64,000 bases of DNA from positions 186,001-250,000 of the forward strand of contig CAWAMI010000002.1 of the NCBI GenBank assembly GCA_963783105.1, read 5' to 3'. Below are positions 15,626 through 24,315 of the stretch, piece by piece. The stretch's first letter is position 1; each line of letters opens with the position of its first letter. A model generated the notes under the pieces. The model was not told where the DNA came from, did no database searches, and saw nothing but the letters and a program-made list of their open reading frames with translations. The stretch comes from JAVEDQ01 sp963783105. GTDB taxonomy: Bacteria > Actinomycetota > Actinomycetes > Frankiales > Frankiaceae. A program made the translations under genes and the position numbers.

Positions 15626-16294
15626 CTATTCGGCCAGCAGCCGGTCCAGCTGCACGGGCACAGGAGGTGCGCCGGCTCCCGTGTCGACCGCGAGGTGCGG
15701 GACGGGCGGCGGAACGCCCGGGCTCATCCGCGCGAGCCACGCCTCGAAGTCCGCGAGCTTCCCGGCGTCCTGCGAACGCCCCCGCCGCTCGAGCCGGGCA
15801 CGAACGGTGGCGGCGTCGCAGCCGACCCACACCAGGCGCACGGGCTCGCCACCGAGAGCCTCGACCCAGCCCCGCCAGGCGTCCGGGTCCCGGATCTGGC
15901 CGGTGAAGGGGGCGTCGAGGAGGGCGGGGCAGCCGTGCGCCCGGATCGCCCGGGCAGTCGCGGTCATGCCGCCGTACTCGTGCGCCTTGACGTTCTCGTC
16001 GTACCAGGCACCCTCACGCTCGCCGGCGGGCCGGCCCGCGACGGCGAGCGTCGCCGCGACGAACTCGCCGTACATGGTGTCCTTGTCGAGCAGGGCAGGG
16101 ACGGGGCGCAGGCGGGCCAGCAGGGCGGCGGCGACGGTGCTCTTGCCGGCACCGGGAGCGCCGGCGACGACCCAGACCGTCGCAACGGGCTCCTGGCTCC
16201 GTCGACGGGTCTGGGTCCTGGGCCGGCTCCAAGGGCACAGTGGAAGGGTGACAGAACCTCGACCGCGGCTGCGTCCGCTCTCCAGCGAGGTCAT
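15626..16294 (-). CDS. P-loop ATPase/kinase of the AAA_33 type
   Basis: The conserved body begins VWVVAGAPGAGKSTVAAALL (Walker A), followed by LLDKDTMYGEF and a later nucleotide-kinase-like LVWVGCDAATVRARLERRGR. It resembles small zeta-toxin/AAA_33 kinases that phosphorylate small molecules. The start is a problem: no ATG, GTG or TTG is in frame between the P-loop and ATG 16294, which lies 47 bp inside the divergent gene that begins at 16248. The true start could be a rare codon nearer 16200. Coordinates therefore give the longest reasonable version, 222 residues. Confidence 0.65.
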   Translation of the reverse strand: MTSLESGRSRGRGSVTLPLCPWSRPRTQTRRRSQEPVATVWVVAGAPGAGKSTVAAALLARLRPVPALLDKDTMYGEFVAATLAVAGRPAGEREGAWYDENVKAHEYGGMTATARAIRAHGCPALLDAPFTGQIRDPDAWRGWVEALGGEPVRLVWVGCDAATVRARLERRGRSQDAGKLADFEAWLARMSPGVPPPVPHLAVDTGAGAPPVPVQLDRLLAE

Positions 16295-16592
16295 CGAGAA
16301 CATCGCGCCCAGCCTGTCCGGCACCCCCGAGGCCGAGTTGCTCGACCGGCTCGAGGAGGCCCTGACGCGACTCCCTCCTGCGGAGCGGGCCGCTGCGGTC
16401 ACCGCCTTCGGCTACGCCGAGGGGGCGCCGGGCGTCGCCGAGGAGCTGGACCTGTCGCCCACCGAGGCGGACGCGCTGTCGAGGAACGCCCTGCAGCTGT
16501 TGCGGGGGGCGCTCGCCGACCTGGAGCCAGGGAACCCCGACCGCTACCCGCGGGCGCGGCCCCGCCGCCGGTCGCGGCCGACGGACGACTGA
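16248..16592 (+). CDS. Stand-alone sigma-region-4-like helix-turn-helix protein
   Basis: This is a 114-residue protein starting at GTG 16248 with GGAAGG just upstream. Residues 30-92 resemble the region-4 fold of ECF sigma factors: RLEEALTRLPPAERAAAV, then GVAEELDLSPTEADALSRNA and LQLLRGALADL. No region-2 domain is present. It could be a small transcription regulator or anti-sigma-like partner. The C-terminal tail is basic (ARPRRRSRP). It is divergent from the P-loop kinase, whose start region it overlaps. Confidence 0.6.
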   Translation: MTEPRPRLRPLSSEVIENIAPSLSGTPEAELLDRLEEALTRLPPAERAAAVTAFGYAEGAPGVAEELDLSPTEADALSRNALQLLRGALADLEPGNPDRYPRARPRRRSRPTDD

Positions 16593-16727
16593 GCACGGCG
16601 CCACGCCCCGGGGCCAGCCCCGCACCCGGAGTCGATCAACTCGCCCTGCCCGGCCCGCGATGCAGGTGGCGCGGACAGTTGGTCGACAGCAGGGGCCCCC
16701 GGCGCCCTCGGGAAGAGCCCCCGAAAA

Positions 16728-16763
16728 CACGAGAGCCCCGGACCGAAGTCCGGGGCTGTCGTG
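16728..16763. terminator. Strong hairpin in the 16593-16868 gap
   Basis: A 10-bp stem (16734-16743 with 16748-16757) closes a CGAA tetraloop and extends by five more pairs after one mismatch (CACGA 16728-16732, TCGTG 16759-16763). It lies between convergent genes and can serve both. A smaller hairpin followed by TTTATTT (16797-16818) lies downstream on the plus strand. The rest of this 276-bp gap shows nothing I recognise. Confidence 0.7.
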
Positions 16764-16868
16764 CACCGACCCGCCAGGTCTGCCTCACGGCATCGTGTCG
16801 CTCGCAGCGACTTTATTTGGGTCCGGGGGCCATGGATCGAGCCGGTACATCTGTTGTCGGCGTCCACC

Positions 16869-17567
16869 CTACTGAACATGAACCCCCGGGGTCTTGTTCC
16901 TGGCGGAGCTTCCTCGGTCGGCGTCCGCCGCTGCCCCGGACGCGCCGCGGCGCTGCTCCGGGAGCCGGTGCACGGCACCCAGGAGCAGCGCGTAGGCGCG
17001 CACCAGCGCCATCCGTTCGGCCTCGATCGCCGGGCTGGACGGATCGCACCCGGCGGCCACCCACGCGTCGGAGATCTGCATCGCCTCGGCGCGCGCGGCG
17101 GCAGCGGGTCGGACGGACTCGAACGGCTCCGCGTAGACGTGGGCGTACAGCGCCGCGAGCGCGTCGGCGAGCACGTCCAGCGGCTGGTCGGGGTCGTCGC
17201 GCTGCCCGCGACGGTGGACGCCCCACCACGCCAGCTCGAGCCGGGAGGCCAGCTCGACGTCGAAGGTCTCGTCGTGCGTGCGGGCCACCAGCTCGTAGAA
17301 GCGCCGCATGAGCCGTCGCGCGCGCTCGGGGTCGTTGTCCGGGTACGGCGCCCACACCTGATTGGCCCGCAGCACGAGCCAGGCGCCGTGCACGGTCCGC
17401 GGCCAGCTCATCCGGAAACCGACCCGGACCATCGAGATCGCCGCGACGAGGAAGCGCCGCCAGTCCCGCAGGTAGTAGCTCACCCAGGCGTCGCACTCGA
17501 GCCGCCCGAGCCGCTGCGGTTCGAAGCGCCGCATCGGGCTGGGGCGTTCCATACGCGAAGCGCTCAT
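16869..17567 (-). CDS. Conserved actinobacterial protein of unknown function
   Basis: This is a 232-residue, Trp/Arg-rich, mostly helical protein. Notable stretches are RLGRLECDAWVSYYLRDW, VGFRMSWPRTVHGAWLVLRA and NQVWAPYPDNDPERARRLMR. I believe close relatives occur widely in actinobacteria without an assigned role. There is no signal peptide; one amphipathic stretch (about 38-70) could touch the membrane. ATG 17567 is the first start; internal Met at residues 6 and 12 are alternatives. It is downstream of the TrmH-family gene on the same strand. Confidence 0.7.
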   Translation of the reverse strand: MSASRMERPSPMRRFEPQRLGRLECDAWVSYYLRDWRRFLVAAISMVRVGFRMSWPRTVHGAWLVLRANQVWAPYPDNDPERARRLMRRFYELVARTHDETFDVELASRLELAWWGVHRRGQRDDPDQPLDVLADALAALYAHVYAEPFESVRPAAAARAEAMQISDAWVAAGCDPSSPAIEAERMALVRAYALLLGAVHRLPEQRRGASGAAADADRGSSARNKTPGVHVQ

Positions 17568-17625
17568 GTCGGACGTTCTAACCGAGACCGGCCGAGCCGT
17601 CCCGCGAAACCCGCAGATCGGCGCG

Positions 17626-18300
17626 TCAGGACGGGGCGTGCCGCCGGAGCCACTCGTACATCGCGATGCCCGAGGCGACCCCCGCGTTGATCGAGCGGGT
17701 CGAACCGTGCTGCGGGATGTGCAGGACCGCCGCGCAGGCCCCGCGCGCCGCCTCGGACAGCCCCGGCCCCTCCTGGCCGAACAGCAGAACGCAGCGGCGC
17801 GGCAGCTCGGCGCTCACGATGGACGTCGAGCCGGGGAGCAGGTCGACGCCGAGCAGCGGCAGGTCCCGTTCGCTCGCCCAGGCGACGAGCCCGGCGACGT
17901 CGTCGTGGTGACGGACGTGCTGGTACCGATCGGTGACCATGGCGCCGCGGCGGTTCCAGCGCCGCCGACCGACCACGTGCACCTCGGCGGCGAGGAACGC
18001 GTTGGCGTTGCGGACGACCGTCCCGATGTTGAAGTCGTGCTGCCAGTTCTCGATGGCCACGTGGAAGGGATGCCGGCGCCGGTCGAGGTCGGCGACGATC
18101 GCCTCGCGCCGCCAGTAGCGGTACTCGTCGACGACGTTGCGGACGTCGCCGGCGGCGAGCAGGTCCGGGTCGAGCCACGGGTCGTCCGGCCACGGCTTCG
18201 GGTGCGGCCCGACACCGATACCGGCGCTGTCACCGGCCTCGTCACCGACGCCGAAACCGGCGTCATCGCCGACGCTGGCCTCTTCGGCGGGTCGGCCCAC
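17626..18300 (-). CDS. TrmH/SpoU-family RNA 2'-O-ribose methyltransferase
   Basis: This is a 224-residue SPOUT methyltransferase. The knot motifs are present: NIGTVVRNANAFLAAEVHVVG (quoted as NIGTVVRNANAF and AAEVHVVG), CVLLFGQEGPGLSEAA and LHIPQHGSTRSINAGVASGI, which form the SAM-binding trefoil knot and contain the catalytic Arg and Asn. It probably methylates rRNA or tRNA. The first 45 residues are low complexity. GTG 18300 is the likely start, divergent from phoX with 120 bp between them. Confidence 0.9.
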   Translation of the reverse strand: MGRPAEEASVGDDAGFGVGDEAGDSAGIGVGPHPKPWPDDPWLDPDLLAAGDVRNVVDEYRYWRREAIVADLDRRRHPFHVAIENWQHDFNIGTVVRNANAFLAAEVHVVGRRRWNRRGAMVTDRYQHVRHHDDVAGLVAWASERDLPLLGVDLLPGSTSIVSAELPRRCVLLFGQEGPGLSEAARGACAAVLHIPQHGSTRSINAGVASGIAMYEWLRRHAPS

Positions 18301-18420
18301 TGGCGTCGTTCCTCCCGAACCGTCCGGAAGCTCCCACTCGGCGTTCGACTGCCGTTAGCCGAGCCGTTCCTCTCGTCCGCGAGCGTGGTCGCGACATCGG
18401 ATGACCTCTCGGAGGACTCT

Positions 18421-19893
18421 ATGACCGCACAGCCCGTGGAGCAGTTCCCCGCCGACGAGCTGGGCGACACCCCCGCCCTGTCCCGCCGCTCGCTCCTCAC
18501 CCGCACCGCCGCCGGCGGCATCGGCATCGCCCTCGCCGGCAGCCTCGACACCCTGTTCGGCGCCGCCCCGGCCACCGCGGCGCCGGGCAAGGGCGCGGGT
18601 TACGGCCCGCTCGTCCAGGACCCGGCGGGGCGGTTGTCGCTGCCGCGTGGTTTCTCCTACGGCGTCGTCAGCCAGTCCGGCGTCACCGTTCTCGACAGTG
18701 GGCAGCCGACGCCGGACCGCCCCGACGGCACCGCCAGCTTCCCGAACGGCCGGGGCGCCGTGCTCGTGCAGAACCACGAGATCGGCACCGGCGCGGCGAA
18801 CCCCGTCCCGCACCTGCCCAACCTGACCTACGACCCCGGCGTGTCCGGCGGCACGACCACCATCGTCGTCGACAAGCACGGGAACCGGATCAACGAGTAC
18901 GTCAGCCTCGCCGGCACGGACAACAACTGCGCCGGCGGAAAAACCCCGTGGAACACCTGGCTGACCTGTGAGGAGACCGAGGACGTCCCCGGCTCGTCCA
19001 AGCCGACCATCACCAAGCGGCACGGCTACGTCTTCGAGGTCGACCCCTACGACCAGCGCGCGAACTGGAACCCGCAGCCGATCCTCGCGCTCGGTCGATT
19101 CGCCCACGAGGCCGTCGTCGTCGATCCGAACGAGTACCGGCTGTACCTCACCGAGGACGCCGGCGGACCGAACGGCCTGTTCTACCGGTACACGCCGCCC
19201 GCCAACGTCCGCCCGCTGCGCAAGGGCTCGCTGAAGCGCCTCGGCGCGAGCGACGGGAAGCTGCAGGCGATGAAGGCGGTGACCCGGACCGGCGTGCTCG
19301 TGCCGGACCTGTCCGTCGCGCAGACCCCGGGCACGACCTACCGCGTCTCCTGGGTCGACGTTCCCGACCGCGACGCGGCGACGACCTCGACCCGCAAGCA
19401 GTTCGACTCGGTCGTCGGCGGTGTCGTCACGCCCGGGCCGGCCGGACCGATCACGCGCAGCCGAAAGCTCGAGGGCGCGTGGTGGGGTGACGGCGGCTGC
19501 TACTTCGTCGCGTCCTTCGCCCGCAACAGCGACGGCAGCGCCGCCGAGCACGACGGGCAGGTGTGGTTCCTCGACGTCGCCCGGCAGACCATCACGCTGA
19601 AGATCCTCTTCGCGTACACGCCGTCGGACCAGGACAGTGACGTGGACGGCCCCGACAACATCACCGTCTCCCCGTTCGGCGGCGTGATCCTCGCGGAGGA
19701 CGGTGAGGGCAAGCAGCACCTCGTCGGCGCCACCGACAGGGGCCAGACGTATTTCCTCGCCCGCAACGAGCTGCCCGGGTCCGAGGAGTTCACGGGTCCG
19801 AACTTCTCGCCGGTCAACTCCAAGGTGCTGTTCGCGAACGTGCAGGTGCCTGGCGTGACGTTCGCGATCCGGGGCCCGTGGAAGCGCGCCTGA
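18421..19893 (+). CDS. PhoX-type alkaline phosphatase family protein
   Basis: This is a 490-residue protein. GGAGGA precedes ATG 18421. A Tat signal (LSRRSLLTRTAAGG) and an Ala-rich cleavage region lead to a mature domain starting near residue 58. PhoX-family motifs include LVQNHEIGTG, NNCAGGKTPWNTWLTCEET, RFAHEAVVVDP, YLTEDAGGPNGLFYRY and DGPDNITVSPFGGVILAEDG (each separate). The family uses Ca and Fe ions to release phosphate from esters outside the cell. A terminator hairpin follows. No Pho box was recognised in the short upstream region. Confidence 0.9.
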   Translation: MTAQPVEQFPADELGDTPALSRRSLLTRTAAGGIGIALAGSLDTLFGAAPATAAPGKGAGYGPLVQDPAGRLSLPRGFSYGVVSQSGVTVLDSGQPTPDRPDGTASFPNGRGAVLVQNHEIGTGAANPVPHLPNLTYDPGVSGGTTTIVVDKHGNRINEYVSLAGTDNNCAGGKTPWNTWLTCEETEDVPGSSKPTITKRHGYVFEVDPYDQRANWNPQPILALGRFAHEAVVVDPNEYRLYLTEDAGGPNGLFYRYTPPANVRPLRKGSLKRLGASDGKLQAMKAVTRTGVLVPDLSVAQTPGTTYRVSWVDVPDRDAATTSTRKQFDSVVGGVVTPGPAGPITRSRKLEGAWWGDGGCYFVASFARNSDGSAAEHDGQVWFLDVARQTITLKILFAYTPSDQDSDVDGPDNITVSPFGGVILAEDGEGKQHLVGATDRGQTYFLARNELPGSEEFTGPNFSPVNSKVLFANVQVPGVTFAIRGPWKRA

Positions 19894-19915
19894 CACCTCG
19901 CGCCTCCGCCTTCCC

Positions 19916-19948
19916 GCGCCCCGTCCGGCAGCCAGCCGGGCGGGGCGC
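19916..19948 (+). terminator. Terminator hairpin between phoX and ccsB
   Basis: A 14-bp stem (19916-19929 with 19935-19948, one wobble pair) closes a five-base loop. It lies between convergent genes and may serve both. Confidence 0.75.
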
Positions 19949-19989
19949 CTCGCGTTACGCTCGCGTGCTCCGGCCGTCGGCTCGAGCGA

Positions 19990-21024
19990 TCAGACCCCGG
20001 CGTAGCTGTGCAGGCCCACGACCCAGATGTTCACCACGTAGTAGTTGATGATCAGCGCGGCGAACGCGGCGACGGCGAACCACGCGGCCCGGCGACCCCG
20101 CCAGCCGGCGGTCGAGCGGGCGTGCAGGTAACCGGCGTAGATCACCCAGGTGATGAACGACCAGGTCTCCTTGGGGTCCCAGCCCCAGTAGCGGCCCCAG
20201 GCCGCCTCCGCCCAGATCGCCCCGGCGATGACCGCGAAGGTCCAGATCGGGAACGACAGCGCGATCAGGCCGTAGGTGGTGCGCTCCAGCCCCTCGGCCG
20301 CGGGCAGCCGGGACAACAGCGGACCCTCGGGCCGCCGGCTCTTCGCGAGATAGAGCAACGCGACGATGCCGCTGACGAAGAACAGGCCCGTCGCCGTCAT
20401 CGCGGCGACGACGTGAATCTTGAGCCAGTACGAGTTCAGCGCCGGGACGAGCGGACCCGCCGACTTGTAGAGGACCGTCCCGGCCAACCCCAGGTACAGC
20501 ACGGTGGGCAGCAGCACGAACGTGCCGAGCCAGCGCGCCTTCTGCCGGGCGAGCAGGACGAGGAACGCTGTCGTCGTGACGAGCGCGACGACCGTCGAGA
20601 ACTCGAACATGTTGCCCCACGGCACGCGGTGCGCCGCGAACCCGCGGGTGACCACCGTGCTGACGTGGGTGAGCCAGCCGGCGAGGGTGAACCCGACGGC
20701 GATCTTCGCGATCAGGGTCCACCGGTCGTTTTCGCCGGCCGGCCGGGCGCCGAGCCCCGCCCCGGAGCCCTCGCGCGTCGTCGTCGGCCGGGAGGCGCCC
20801 GCGCCGGTACCGGCCGAGCCGGGAACGCTGCCGCCGCCGACCGATGCCCCGACCAGCTCGCGGTCGGCGACGCGCGCCTGCTGGGGCGTCCGCCGGATCA
20901 CCTCACCGGCCCGGAACAGCGGGACCTCCTGGCGGCGGAAGGCCAGGTCCGCGGCGAAGGCGGCCATCGCCAGCACGTAGAACACGATCGTGATCCCGAA
21001 CAGGTGATCACTGAGATTCGACAC
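19990..21024 (-). CDS. ccsB: Cytochrome c biogenesis protein CcsB (CcsA/CcsB haem handling family)
   Basis: This is a 344-residue polytopic membrane protein with the haem-handling WWD-type motif WGRYWGWDPKETWSFITW near residue 280 and histidines in WLTHVSTVV, WLKIHVVAAM and YAGYLHARS that can ligate haem. With ResB it forms the System II haem exporter/cytochrome c synthase. GTG 21024 has GGGAG upstream and overlaps the resB end by 17 bases. A Gly/Ala/Arg-rich linker at about 65-100 separates the first helix from the conserved core. It is the last gene of the resA-ccdA-resB-ccsB run. Confidence 0.94.
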   Translation of the reverse strand: MSNLSDHLFGITIVFYVLAMAAFAADLAFRRQEVPLFRAGEVIRRTPQQARVADRELVGASVGGGSVPGSAGTGAGASRPTTTREGSGAGLGARPAGENDRWTLIAKIAVGFTLAGWLTHVSTVVTRGFAAHRVPWGNMFEFSTVVALVTTTAFLVLLARQKARWLGTFVLLPTVLYLGLAGTVLYKSAGPLVPALNSYWLKIHVVAAMTATGLFFVSGIVALLYLAKSRRPEGPLLSRLPAAEGLERTTYGLIALSFPIWTFAVIAGAIWAEAAWGRYWGWDPKETWSFITWVIYAGYLHARSTAGWRGRRAAWFAVAAFAALIINYYVVNIWVVGLHSYAGV

Positions 21025-22837
21025 GGGTCTCCCGTTCCTCGGGGAGCAGGCGGCCCTGGAGGCGGCCGACCAGCTCGTCGAACTCGGCGGACAGGTCACC
21101 GCTGCGCGTGACCCCTCCGACTTCCACCAGCGTACGGGGCACGGACCCGCCGTCCGGGGCGCCGTCGGCGTCCGCGGGGCCCGCCTGCTGCTCGACCGCC
21201 CGCACCCAGATGCGGCGGCGGCGGACGGTGAGCGTGAGGACGAGCCCGAGCAGCAGCAGCACCGCCGAGGCCAGCACGAGCCGCTTGCCGGGGTCGTGCT
21301 TGATGGCGAACACGGCCCAGTCCTCCGCGCCGTCGACGGTCAGCGTCATGCCGTTCGGCAGGCCGCTGACCGTGCCGCCCGGCCCGGGGCCCACGTCGAC
21401 GGTCTGGACGAGCTGGCCCTGCCCACCGGCGCCCGTGGTGCGGATCGGGTCCAGCCCGGACGGGTCGAGGGAGTAGACATTCTGCGGCACGCCCTCCTCG
21501 AGGTGCAGGTCACCGACGAAGGCGCTGAGTTCCATCTTCGGCGACCGGAGCTGCGCCGTCCCGCCGGCCGGGTCGGCGATCAGCGCGGCGCGGAACGCGA
21601 GCTGCTGCGGGATGCGCCGCTCGCCCTTCGGCGGCAGCCCGACGTCGGGCACCTTGACGGTGCACGACGACCGCATCGGCTCCGTCCCGGAGCGCGGTGT
21701 GCAGGGCACGTGGTCGTCGAACAGGACCCGCCCGGACCGGTCGCGCACGACGAAGTGCGGCGCGAACCCGTGCCCCGTCAGGTAGACCTTCGTCTGCCCG
21801 AGCGTCAGGGGCTGGTTGACCTTGATCGTCGCCGGGCGCTCCGGGGCGTCGAGCCCCGGGCGGTAGCGGATGGCGGCCGTGAAGTCCGCCGGCTCGCCGG
21901 ACGGGCGGTAGGTCGCGCTGAAGTCGTCGAGCGCGAAGGAGAACGGCTGCAGCTCGCTCCGCTGGACCCGCGCGCCGGGGGTGAACGCGTCGTAGGCCAC
22001 CAGCGTGTTGGTGAAGGTCCGGCCCTCCGGGACCAGGACCGAGCCGGAGTAGCCCCAGAGGCTGCCGACGGCGACACCGACGAGCACCGCGATCAGGGAG
22101 AAGTGGAACAGCAGGTTGCCCGTCTCCCGCAGCATGCCCTTCTCGGCCGCGACGGTCGCGCCCTTGGTCCGGTCCCCGACCACCGCCCGGAAGCGGGCGC
22201 CGCGCAGGACCGATCGGGCCTCGGCGACCACCTCGTCGGGCGTCGCCGCGGTCACCCAGCCGGCGCCGGAGGGCAGCCGGGCGGGGTGCGCAGGCGCGGT
22301 GGGCGGGGGCTGGCGCAGCGTCCGCAGGTGCAGCCGCAGCCGAGGCACCACGCAGCCGACGAGCGAGATCATCAGCAGCACGTAGATGGCGGAGAACCAC
22401 GGCGCCGTGAACACGTCGAAGCCGGACAGGCGGTCGAGGAACGGGCCGATGCTCGGGTGGTCGGCCAGGTACTGCTGCACCCGCAGCGGGTTCACCGGAC
22501 GCTGCGGGAGGAGGGACCCCGGCACGGCCGCGATCGCGAGCAGGAACAGCAGCAGCAGCGCCGTGCGCATGCTGGTCAGCTGGCGCCAGGTGGCGACGAT
22601 GCTGGCGACCGGGCGGCTGCGCAGCTTGCGCGACGAGGGCCGGCGGGCGGGGGTCCCCGCGGCACGCGCCTCGGCCGCCTCCCGGTCCCGCCGGACGGCG
22701 GCGGGCTCGAGCCCGGTCTCCCACTCGCGGTCGACGGGGTCGTCGATGGGGACGCCGGCGGGGACGTCCGAGCTGGAGACGTCCGAGCTGGAGACGTCCG
22801 AGCTGGAGACGTCCGGCAGATCGGTGGGGGCGCTCAC
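21008..22837 (-). CDS. resB: Cytochrome c biogenesis protein ResB
   Basis: This is a 609-residue ResB-family protein, partner of CcsB in System II cytochrome c maturation. GTG 22837 overlaps the ccdA stop as GTGA. Helices occur near residues 93-112, 145-165 and 245-265, followed by a large extracytoplasmic domain and a last helix near 540-560. The signature ETGNLLFHFSLIAVLVGVAVG contains a candidate haem-ligand His (quoted as ETGNLLFHFSL). The N-terminus bears three in-frame 15-bp repeats coding DVSSS. It is coupled to both neighbours. Confidence 0.93.
   Translation of the reverse strand: MSAPTDLPDVSSSDVSSSDVSSSDVPAGVPIDDPVDREWETGLEPAAVRRDREAAEARAAGTPARRPSSRKLRSRPVASIVATWRQLTSMRTALLLLFLLAIAAVPGSLLPQRPVNPLRVQQYLADHPSIGPFLDRLSGFDVFTAPWFSAIYVLLMISLVGCVVPRLRLHLRTLRQPPPTAPAHPARLPSGAGWVTAATPDEVVAEARSVLRGARFRAVVGDRTKGATVAAEKGMLRETGNLLFHFSLIAVLVGVAVGSLWGYSGSVLVPEGRTFTNTLVAYDAFTPGARVQRSELQPFSFALDDFSATYRPSGEPADFTAAIRYRPGLDAPERPATIKVNQPLTLGQTKVYLTGHGFAPHFVVRDRSGRVLFDDHVPCTPRSGTEPMRSSCTVKVPDVGLPPKGERRIPQQLAFRAALIADPAGGTAQLRSPKMELSAFVGDLHLEEGVPQNVYSLDPSGLDPIRTTGAGGQGQLVQTVDVGPGPGGTVSGLPNGMTLTVDGAEDWAVFAIKHDPGKRLVLASAVLLLLGLVLTLTVRRRRIWVRAVEQQAGPADADGAPDGGSVPRTLVEVGGVTRSGDLSAEFDELVGRLQGRLLPEERETRVESQ
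22763..22815. repeat. 15-bp tandem repeat in resB N-terminus
   Basis: GACGTCCGAGCTGGA is repeated three and a half times without change (22763-22777, 22778-22792, 22793-22807, then 22808-22815). On the coding strand it gives DVSSS units. Confidence 0.9.
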
Positions 22838-23667
22838 AGCGGCGTCGCCCCGTAGCCGGGCAGCAGGTCCCGCAGACCGATGATGAGGTCGTTCCAGGTG
22901 CCGGTCAGCTCGAGCAGGCCGACGGCCACGAGCAGGACGCCGCCGGCCATCGTCACGGCACGGGTGTGCCGACGCACCGCCGCCAGCGCCCCGAGGCCGC
23001 GGCGGATGCCGACGGCGACCAGCAGGAACGGGATCCCGAGCCCCAGGCAGTACGCCGCCGACAGCGTCGCCCCGCGCCCGGCGGTGGCGCTGTTGAGCGC
23101 GAGGCCCTGGACCGCGACGAGCGTCGGGCCGATGCACGGTGTCCAGCCGACCCCGAAGAGCACGCCGAGTACGGGCGCGCCCAGCAGGCCGCGGGCCGGC
23201 AGGCGGTGGAACCGCCACTCCCGGTTGGCCATCGAGAAGCGGGAGAACACCCCGGCGAACGTCAACCCGAGCACGATCGTCAGGGCGCCCAGCACCTGCT
23301 CGATGCCCCGCTGGTGCTCGCGCACCGTGCTGCCGACCGAGCCGAACAGGGCGCCGTAGCAGACGAAGACGGCGGTGAAGCCGAGCACGAACAGCGCCGC
23401 GCCGGTGACCACCCGGCCGCGGAGCGCGGGTGCGGCCGCGGGACGGGTCAGGGTCGTCGTGCCACCGGCGGTCGCGACGCCTGCACCGGATTCGACGGCG
23501 GGTCGCCCCTCCTCCAACTCGCGGCCGGTGAGGCCGGCGACGTAGGACAGGTAGCCCGGCACGAGCGGCAGCACGCAGGGCGACAGGAACGAGACCAGTC
23601 CCGCCGCCGCGGCCACGGGCAACGCCAGCAACAGCGGCCCGTCGGTGACGAACTCGGTGACGCTCAT
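22834..23667 (-). CDS. ccdA: CcdA-type thiol/disulfide transporter
   Basis: This is a 277-residue, six-helix membrane protein. The redox-active cysteines lie in the internal repeats: C31 in SFLSPCVLPLVPGYLSYVAG and a second in GWTPCIGPTLVAVQG. CcdA passes electrons from cytoplasmic thioredoxin to extracytoplasmic ResA for reduction of apocytochrome c. ATG 23667 overlaps the resA stop as ATGA. A variable loop rich in Ala, Gly and Thr (about 48-80) lies between helix 1 and the second block. Confidence 0.94.
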   Translation of the reverse strand: MSVTEFVTDGPLLLALPVAAAAGLVSFLSPCVLPLVPGYLSYVAGLTGRELEEGRPAVESGAGVATAGGTTTLTRPAAAPALRGRVVTGAALFVLGFTAVFVCYGALFGSVGSTVREHQRGIEQVLGALTIVLGLTFAGVFSRFSMANREWRFHRLPARGLLGAPVLGVLFGVGWTPCIGPTLVAVQGLALNSATAGRGATLSAAYCLGLGIPFLLVAVGIRRGLGALAAVRRHTRAVTMAGGVLLVAVGLLELTGTWNDLIIGLRDLLPGYGATPL

Positions 23668-24239
23668 GCAGGCTCGGCGAGCACCCGCTGCACCACCGGC
23701 AGCAGGTCGCTCTCCTCGACGGCGGACGAGAAGCGGGCGGCGATGCGTCCCTCGCGGTCGATCACGACCGTGGAGGGCAGGGTCACGGCGACGGGCCAGC
23801 GGGCGACGATGGTGCCGTCGTCGTCGTAGAGGCTCGGATAGGTCACGCCCTTGTCGCGCAGGAACGACTGGGCGGCGGCCTTGGAGTCCTTCACGTTGAC
23901 GCCGACGAACTTCACGCCGGAGGCCTTCGTCTGCTCGGCGACCGCCTCGAGGTTCGGCGTCTCCGCGCGGCAGGGGGCACACCAGGAGGCCCAGAAGTTG
24001 ACGACCGTGACCGCTCCGGCGGTGGAGGCGGGGTCGTAGGTGCCACCGGTCACCTCGGGACCGGCCAGCCGCGGCGCCGGCTGACGGTTGGCCGGCTCGA
24101 CGGTGTCGACGCCCGGGGCCACCTGCACGAAGCGGTAGTTCCCCCCGGCCGCCTTCTCGGACTGGCCGGAGCAGGCACCGAGCCCGGCGATCAGCGCAGA
24201 CGTCACCAGCAGGCTCCCGATCGCCCGCCGATACCGCAC
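23664..24239 (-). CDS. resA: ResA/TlpA-like thioredoxin lipoprotein
   Basis: This is a 191-residue exported thiol reductase. The lipobox AGLGAC places the lipidated Cys at 23. The thioredoxin active site is WCAPC (C87, C90) in VNFWASWCAPCRAE, and the cis-Pro region is VTLPSTVVIDREG. It reduces apocytochrome c cysteines using electrons from CcdA. GTG 24239 is chosen. CATACT six bases upstream could be a -10 box for a leaderless transcript, making this the likely first gene of the resA-ccdA-resB-ccsB operon. Confidence 0.92.
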   Translation of the reverse strand: MRYRRAIGSLLVTSALIAGLGACSGQSEKAAGGNYRFVQVAPGVDTVEPANRQPAPRLAGPEVTGGTYDPASTAGAVTVVNFWASWCAPCRAETPNLEAVAEQTKASGVKFVGVNVKDSKAAAQSFLRDKGVTYPSLYDDDGTIVARWPVAVTLPSTVVIDREGRIAARFSSAVEESDLLPVVQRVLAEPA

Positions 24240-24315
24240 ACCCCAGTATGACCCGCTGACGATGTGAGGGAGCCGGGCCGCACGCCGTGACGAAGTCGAC
24301 ACGGCCGCACGGAAC

